Assembly: GCF_004341165.1 (NCBI RefSeq)
Contig: NZ_SLZR01000002.1
Span: 372,001 to 436,000 of the forward strand
Source: Reinekea marinisedimentorum
GTDB taxonomy: Bacteria; Pseudomonadota; Gammaproteobacteria; Pseudomonadales; Natronospirillaceae
Length of the DNA stretch: 64,000 bases
Direction of reading: 5' to 3'
Shown here: positions 60,447 to 64,000 of the stretch, in pieces
Position numbering within the stretch: the first letter of the stretch is position 1
Layout of the letters: every line of letters starts with the position of its first letter
Program-made: the position numbers and the translations under genes
The notes under the pieces: model-generated
Told to the model about the DNA's origin: nothing
The model's database searches: none
Seen by the model: only the letters and a program-made list of their open reading frames with translations

Positions 60447-62051
60447 CTACTGCTCTTCTAACCTGATGTTATCTAACTGAATACTCATTGCATCGGTTGG
60501 CTCAAACACCAGTAGGTTCACAATTGAGGAAATGTCGGCATAGTTACCCGCTGAATAGCGGTTATCACTTGCCAAAATATCACTGATCATAATGGTGGTT
60601 TCCACCCAATCGGTGCCCGTTGGCAAGTCCACACTGTAATCGCTCACGTAAGGCCAGCCACTATCCAGCTTAATTAAGAATTCCGCATCATCAGCGCTGC
60701 TCAATACACGCATATCGAAAACGACAGCGCCATCTTCTTTCCAGTCACTAAAATCGGCTTCTGTGCCTGTCGCCAGGTACACATTCCCCGTTGTGCCGGT
60801 TTTATCGATCTGCAATACGGTACCGCGGTCATCAACCGCTACTTCGCTGTAACTGATGGTGCCATCTGGGTTATAGCTTTGGAAATACAGGTTATCATCC
60901 AGTGAGTCTTCATAAATCATCGTCAGCGGCGGGCTTAAAAAATCGTCATCCACAGTGATGATTTCCGGCGCTTCATAACCACTGACAAGCTCTGCATCAG
61001 CGCTTTCAGTTGCGCAGCCAGTACCAGAGGTTGCATCAATGCTGCATTCATACACCCGAACATAATCAACGGCCATTTGTGCAGGGAAAGCACTGGAATC
61101 TATGCCGGTATCGTTCACATTAGCCGCCCAATCACCGCCCACGGCTAAATTCATAATAATGTGGAAATACTCATCAAAGGGGGCGGCACCCGTGCCGTTT
61201 ACAGTATCGCCATTTTCATCCTCATATTGCGTATACCAACCGTCTGACGTTTGAGTGGCGTAGTGAACGTCATCGACATACCAGCGAATTTCACCTTCTT
61301 CCCATTCAATCGCGTATTCGTGAAAGTCATCTGCCGGGCTAGAGCCATCTGCTAGTTCATAGTTAGTGCCCGAGTAAACGTTATCGGGCCAGGTTTCGCC
61401 ATAGTGAAGCGTGCCATAGACGCGGCGTTCCGTTTCACCACTCTGTGCGTCGCTGGCGTCTGAATCGGTACCTAAGTTAACGGCTTCCATGATGTCGATT
61501 TCACCAGAGGCCGCCCATGTACCGTAAACGTAATCGGTTGGCAGCATCCAAATGGCAGGCCATGTGCCCTGACCAGAAGGTAACTTGGCGCTGATTTCAA
61601 AGCGTCCATATTTAAAGTCTGCCAGATTCTTAGTGCGCAGCCGCGCAGAGGTGTATGGCAGCGTGGTGGTGTTGGATGAGTCGTAACTGGCATCATCTTC
61701 ATTCGCCGATGCGCCGGTATAGCTCTCGTTTATGGCGGTAATGTAGAGCACACCGTCTTCAATGTAAGCATTGCTTTCCTGATCGGTATAACACTGTTGC
61801 TCGTTGTTACCCCCGCCCCAGCAGTTTTCTTCCAGATCCCACTTGCTAAGATCAATCTCTGCCGTATTGAATTCATCCTGCCAGATTAACTGCCATTCAG
61901 TGGTTCCGGTTGTGGCATCTTCGGCTGCGGCATCTTCAGTTGCAGCCTCTTTTTCGACGGAATCCTCTAATTGGCAGCCAATCAATAGGGCTGTACTAAA
62001 GGTTAATGCACCAATGCGAAACATTTTCCTTTTGCTATTTATTAAATTCAT
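60447..62051 (-). CDS. GH16 family beta-glucanase (laminarinase-like) lipoprotein
   Basis: A 534-residue lipoprotein with lipobox LLIGC (Cys26) and an acidic linker to ~50. The GH16 domain (~52-325) has WQDEFN, the catalytic GEIDIMEAV with Glu184, Asp186 and Glu189 in the E-x-D-x-x-E arrangement, and the YHEYAIEW-like DFHEYAIEWEEGEIRWYVD. The remaining ~180 residues look like a carbohydrate-binding beta-sandwich (VVFDMRVLSSADDAEFLIKL). It probably cleaves beta-1,3-glucan. I chose the ATG at 62051 because AAGGA lies seven bases upstream. Confidence 0.9.
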   Translation of the reverse strand: MNLINSKRKMFRIGALTFSTALLIGCQLEDSVEKEAATEDAAAEDATTGTTEWQLIWQDEFNTAEIDLSKWDLEENCWGGGNNEQQCYTDQESNAYIEDGVLYITAINESYTGASANEDDASYDSSNTTTLPYTSARLRTKNLADFKYGRFEISAKLPSGQGTWPAIWMLPTDYVYGTWAASGEIDIMEAVNLGTDSDASDAQSGETERRVYGTLHYGETWPDNVYSGTNYELADGSSPADDFHEYAIEWEEGEIRWYVDDVHYATQTSDGWYTQYEDENGDTVNGTGAAPFDEYFHIIMNLAVGGDWAANVNDTGIDSSAFPAQMAVDYVRVYECSIDATSGTGCATESADAELVSGYEAPEIITVDDDFLSPPLTMIYEDSLDDNLYFQSYNPDGTISYSEVAVDDRGTVLQIDKTGTTGNVYLATGTEADFSDWKEDGAVVFDMRVLSSADDAEFLIKLDSGWPYVSDYSVDLPTGTDWVETTIMISDILASDNRYSAGNYADISSIVNLLVFEPTDAMSIQLDNIRLEEQ

Positions 62052-62415
62052 GCAGGGTCCTTGTGAATTAAACATAAAGTCAGCTATCGGGTGGATCAGG
62101 CCCATTTATACCTAATGCCTGCGGCGGTTGACTCTGACCGAGTCTTCAAAAAAAGGCGCTCTCGAAAATACTTATCATTATTGGGTGATGGTTCAGACAA
62201 AAAATGCCAACTCTGCCTATAACATTTATTGGCCAGGCATTGGTCGTACGAGCGTTGCCAGCAACTGGTAGATACAGGTACACAGAGTAGAAAGTAGAAA
62301 GAATTAGGCAGATCAAATTGAGAAAGATAACTGGTCGGCGATCTATTTTATTGCGACCTGGAGGTTATAAGTGGATGCGCAGCCCGGAACCAGTACGCCC
62401 GTGTTAAACGTGGCG
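62052..62415. other. Intergenic region upstream of the GH16 gene
   Basis: About 360 bases between the cupin gene stop and the GH16 start. It should contain the GH16 promoter. The only repeat is GTAGAAA twice in tandem (62287-62300). A 63-codon reading frame at its right end overlaps the cupin gene and looks accidental. I see no RNA gene or terminator. Confidence 0.4.
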
Positions 62416-62814
62416 TCACAATGGCTCAGACTTGTTTTCAGTTCCTTCACCGGGCGTGATAAACAGCAGTTTACTTTTGGTATTCGTGGCGGCTGTATGC
62501 CAAACGCCCTTTGGTACAATAAGGTAGGAGCCACTGCGGTTTAAAGTGAACGATTCAAGCCCTTGGGGCAGCTTCAATATCAGGGTTATGCAGCCCGATA
62601 ACAGCAAGACCACTTCATCTCCATGCGGGTGCATTTCCCATGTATTCCAGTCTTTTTCAAACTCATAGGCAGCAATAAGCTCGTGACCGGAAAAATTACC
62701 GTATTCTTTGCTAAGCCGCTGATACAGCAGAGCATCAGAAACCTGAACGGATGCCTGTTTTTCAGGGCTTAGAACAACAAACTCTTCCTCAATGTTACGC
62801 ACGATTGCTTTCAT
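62416..62814 (-). CDS. Cupin domain-containing protein
   Basis: About 132 residues with one cupin fold: MHPHGDEVVLLLSG (motif 1) and LIVPKGVWHTAATN (motif 2), which provide the metal-binding His and Glu residues. I chose the ATG at 62814 (MKAIVRNIEEEFV) because GAAGG lies nine bases upstream and the fold starts after it; the frame extends further to 62910 and overlaps the upstream kinase gene. The family has no defined substrate. Confidence 0.75.
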   Translation of the reverse strand: MKAIVRNIEEEFVVLSPEKQASVQVSDALLYQRLSKEYGNFSGHELIAAYEFEKDWNTWEMHPHGDEVVLLLSGCITLILKLPQGLESFTLNRSGSYLIVPKGVWHTAATNTKSKLLFITPGEGTENKSEPL

Positions 62815-62875
62815 CGCTTTCTGCCCTTCCATTATATTGTTAGCCAAACTCACACAATTCAGACCTACAAAACCT

Positions 62876-63409
62876 TTAGCCACTTGTTGTGATGGGTGTT
62901 TGAATAACACGGATGATGTTTAATAACTCCTGACTGGACGCCTCTATCGACTTGTGTGCGGTATCTATAGCTATATCAACAGCTTGCCAAGGGTGATATT
63001 CACGAGCCTCTACGCTTTCCCAGTCTGGATGAGCCAGGCCGGGCACCTCAGCCAGACGGGATTCAACCCGCCTTCTATGCTCGGCTTTATCTGAACATGA
63101 CACTTCAATATTAATAAGGTTAGCCTGGTTATGAATGGCCACTTCATTCCACTCTATTCGTGTGAGCGCTATGGGGTTGCAGGAATCGGCAATTACATTC
63201 AGCCCAAGTTTTAGATTGTCTGCTGCAACACGATACGAAAGCCGATAACCTTCACCTTCAACTTCTTGATGGCACAAATCTCGTAAAGCCTGCTCTACGG
63301 TATCAATTCTTATGTATACCGCCCCCGTTTCTATGGCAAGGCGTTTGGCAAGTGTAGATTTCCCAGTTCCGGGTAGGCCGGAAAAGACAAAGAGCGTTGG
63401 CTTTTTCAT
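62876..63409 (-). CDS. P-loop AAA family kinase-like ATPase
   Basis: A 177-residue nucleotide kinase-like protein. Walker A is GLPGTGKST (residues 11-19); RIDTVEQALRD and NVIADSCNPI are the usual second-motif segments. The lid region is VSCSDKAEHRRRVESRL. Such small kinases act on small molecules (for example gluconate, chloramphenicol, shikimate) or antibiotics; the substrate cannot be read from sequence. The start overlaps the GNAT remnant by four bases. Confidence 0.82.
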   Translation of the reverse strand: MKKPTLFVFSGLPGTGKSTLAKRLAIETGAVYIRIDTVEQALRDLCHQEVEGEGYRLSYRVAADNLKLGLNVIADSCNPIALTRIEWNEVAIHNQANLINIEVSCSDKAEHRRRVESRLAEVPGLAHPDWESVEAREYHPWQAVDIAIDTAHKSIEASSQELLNIIRVIQTPITTSG

Positions 63410-63654
63410 ATCTTGTTTCCAGGCGCTACACGTTCAATATTGGAATGAGGTGTTCGGAACACCAGAAAATGCGAATTTTCTTCGATGACATCGTAACCCA
63501 AAGATCGATACATGTTTAACGCACGTTCGTTACTTTTAAATCTGGTCAGGGTAACGTAACGATTTTCTACTGCGTCGATTCGATGTAACTCCACCATCAC
63601 TCTCTTACCTAAACTGCGCTCCAAAAAGCGTTTCCTTAATACGATGAGGTGTAA
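63406..63654 (-). pseudogene. Truncated GNAT acetyltransferase (C-terminal part only)
   Basis: An open frame of ~80 codons, from a TAG at 63655-63657 to the stop at 63406, with the C-terminal half of a GNAT protein: LHLIVLRKRFLERSLGKRVM, then VTLTRFKSNERALNMYRSLG followed by YDVIEENSHFLVFR. The N-terminal half is missing, and the acetyl-CoA loop is altered. The only starts are internal (TTG at 63624). It overlaps the downstream kinase gene by four bases, so the decay left the operon intact. A real short protein cannot be excluded. Confidence 0.6.
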
Positions 63655-63708
63655 CTATGCTGTTCATAATTTCTCATAAAGCTTACGAATTGCTTAAAAA
63701 CTCCAGTT

Positions 63709-64000
63709 CTAAACGATAATACTGCCTTTCAAATACAGCACTGCATCACCTGATACTAAAACTCTGTCACCACAGACTACGCAATGGAGCACGCCACCTC
63801 GTTTAGAGGCTTGGTAGGCCACCAATTCCGTTTTATCCAAACGTTCAGCCCATAATGGTGCTAGGCCAGTGTGAATTGAGCCCGTTACCGGATCTTCATC
63901 ACCACCATTTGCTGGCCAGAAATACCTGGAGATAAAATCAAAACCCTCTCGCTCTGATTGGCAAGTAACCACAACATCCAACGGATTGAGCTGCTTGAGT
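63709..64000 (-). CDS. PhzF family isomerase-like protein, C-terminal part (cut by the window edge)
   Basis: The last ~97 residues of a PhzF-type protein; the frame is open to the right edge and should start outside. The diagnostic region FISRYFWPANGGDEDPVTGS with the DPVTGSIH motif is present, followed by the usual C-terminal strands (GGVLHCVVCGDRVLVSGDAVLYLKG). Proteins of this family are isomerases or epimerases of small molecules, and few have known substrates. Confidence 0.88.
   Translation of the reverse strand, partial: LKQLNPLDVVVTCQSEREGFDFISRYFWPANGGDEDPVTGSIHTGLAPLWAERLDKTELVAYQASKRGGVLHCVVCGDRVLVSGDAVLYLKGSIIV

Noticed and set aside
62343-62534. 63-codon minus-strand reading frame
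   Set aside because: It overlaps the 3' end of the cupin gene in another frame and has no domain.
62416-64000. Integron gene cassettes, given the small one-direction genes
   Set aside because: Genes overlap or are closely spaced and I saw no attC-like inverted repeats between them.

Overview
The window looks like chromosomal DNA from a free-living, probably marine gammaproteobacterium. The evidence is the gene families present: proteobacterial TPP-riboswitch/thiC, Fur and KdgR sites, an RND efflux operon, a laminarinase-type GH16 lipoprotein and acidic secreted proteins rich in Asp and Glu. A member of the Oceanospirillales is plausible, but no rRNA or other marker fixes the genus. I saw no tRNA, rRNA, CRISPR array, insertion sequence, prophage or integrase. 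Most of the window is ordinary metabolic, transport and regulatory sequence with a few accessory islands.

Layout. 0-4 kb: TPP riboswitch and first codons of thiC leaving at the left edge, a DUF2007 protein, an SDR enzyme, a thioredoxin-like protein and a chemoreceptor. 4.2-7.3 kb: polar amino-acid ABC transporter. 7.3-14.1 kb: DUF1566 lipoprotein, MarR regulator, DUF2750 protein, a GNAT-nitrilase fusion, an SDR, threonine aldolase and a four-unit REPIN-like repeat array. 14.1-17.6 kb: a three-gene redox operon (Tat-exported flavoprotein, 2[4Fe-4S] ferredoxin, membrane NAD(P)H/heme reductase) that I cannot match to a described pathway. 17.6-22.8 kb: SulP transporter, cupin, a siderophore-interacting reductase with a Fur box, a possible small RNA, a TIGR01777-type epimerase and a lipocalin. 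22.8-25.4 kb: unsaturated-uronate catabolism genes (DhuI-like isomerase, KduD) and their regulator KdgR, with two KdgR-like operators between.

25.4-32.6 kb: a dipeptide/oligopeptide ABC operon with pyroglutamyl peptidase as its first gene and a divergent LysR regulator. 32.7-34.4 kb: a three-PAS diguanylate cyclase. 34.4-42.2 kb: a tripartite RND efflux operon followed by its own two-component system. 42.2-47.4 kb: two paralogous periplasmic binding proteins, a LysR/MFS divergent pair and an adenine deaminase. 47.5-56.1 kb: secreted or surface proteins (second DUF1566 protein, an unrecognised membrane protein, a probable beta-helix protein, a TSP3-repeat lipoprotein) and a LuxR-HTH/alpha-beta-hydrolase fusion.

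56.3-60.4 kb: an arsenate-resistance operon based on ArsJ and its GAPDH partner, led by an ArsC-ArsR fusion; no arsenite pump is in the cluster. 60.4-62.1 kb: GH16 laminarinase-like lipoprotein. 62.4-64 kb: small genes (cupin, P-loop kinase, GNAT remnant, PhzF-like protein cut by the right edge).

Items most worth a second look are the Tat flavoprotein/ferredoxin/transmembrane-reductase operon, the LuxR-hydrolase fusion with an atypical nucleophile elbow, the Fur-box-linked small-RNA candidate, the REPIN array, the seven-base tandem arrays, and the ArsC-ArsR fusion with ArsJ.
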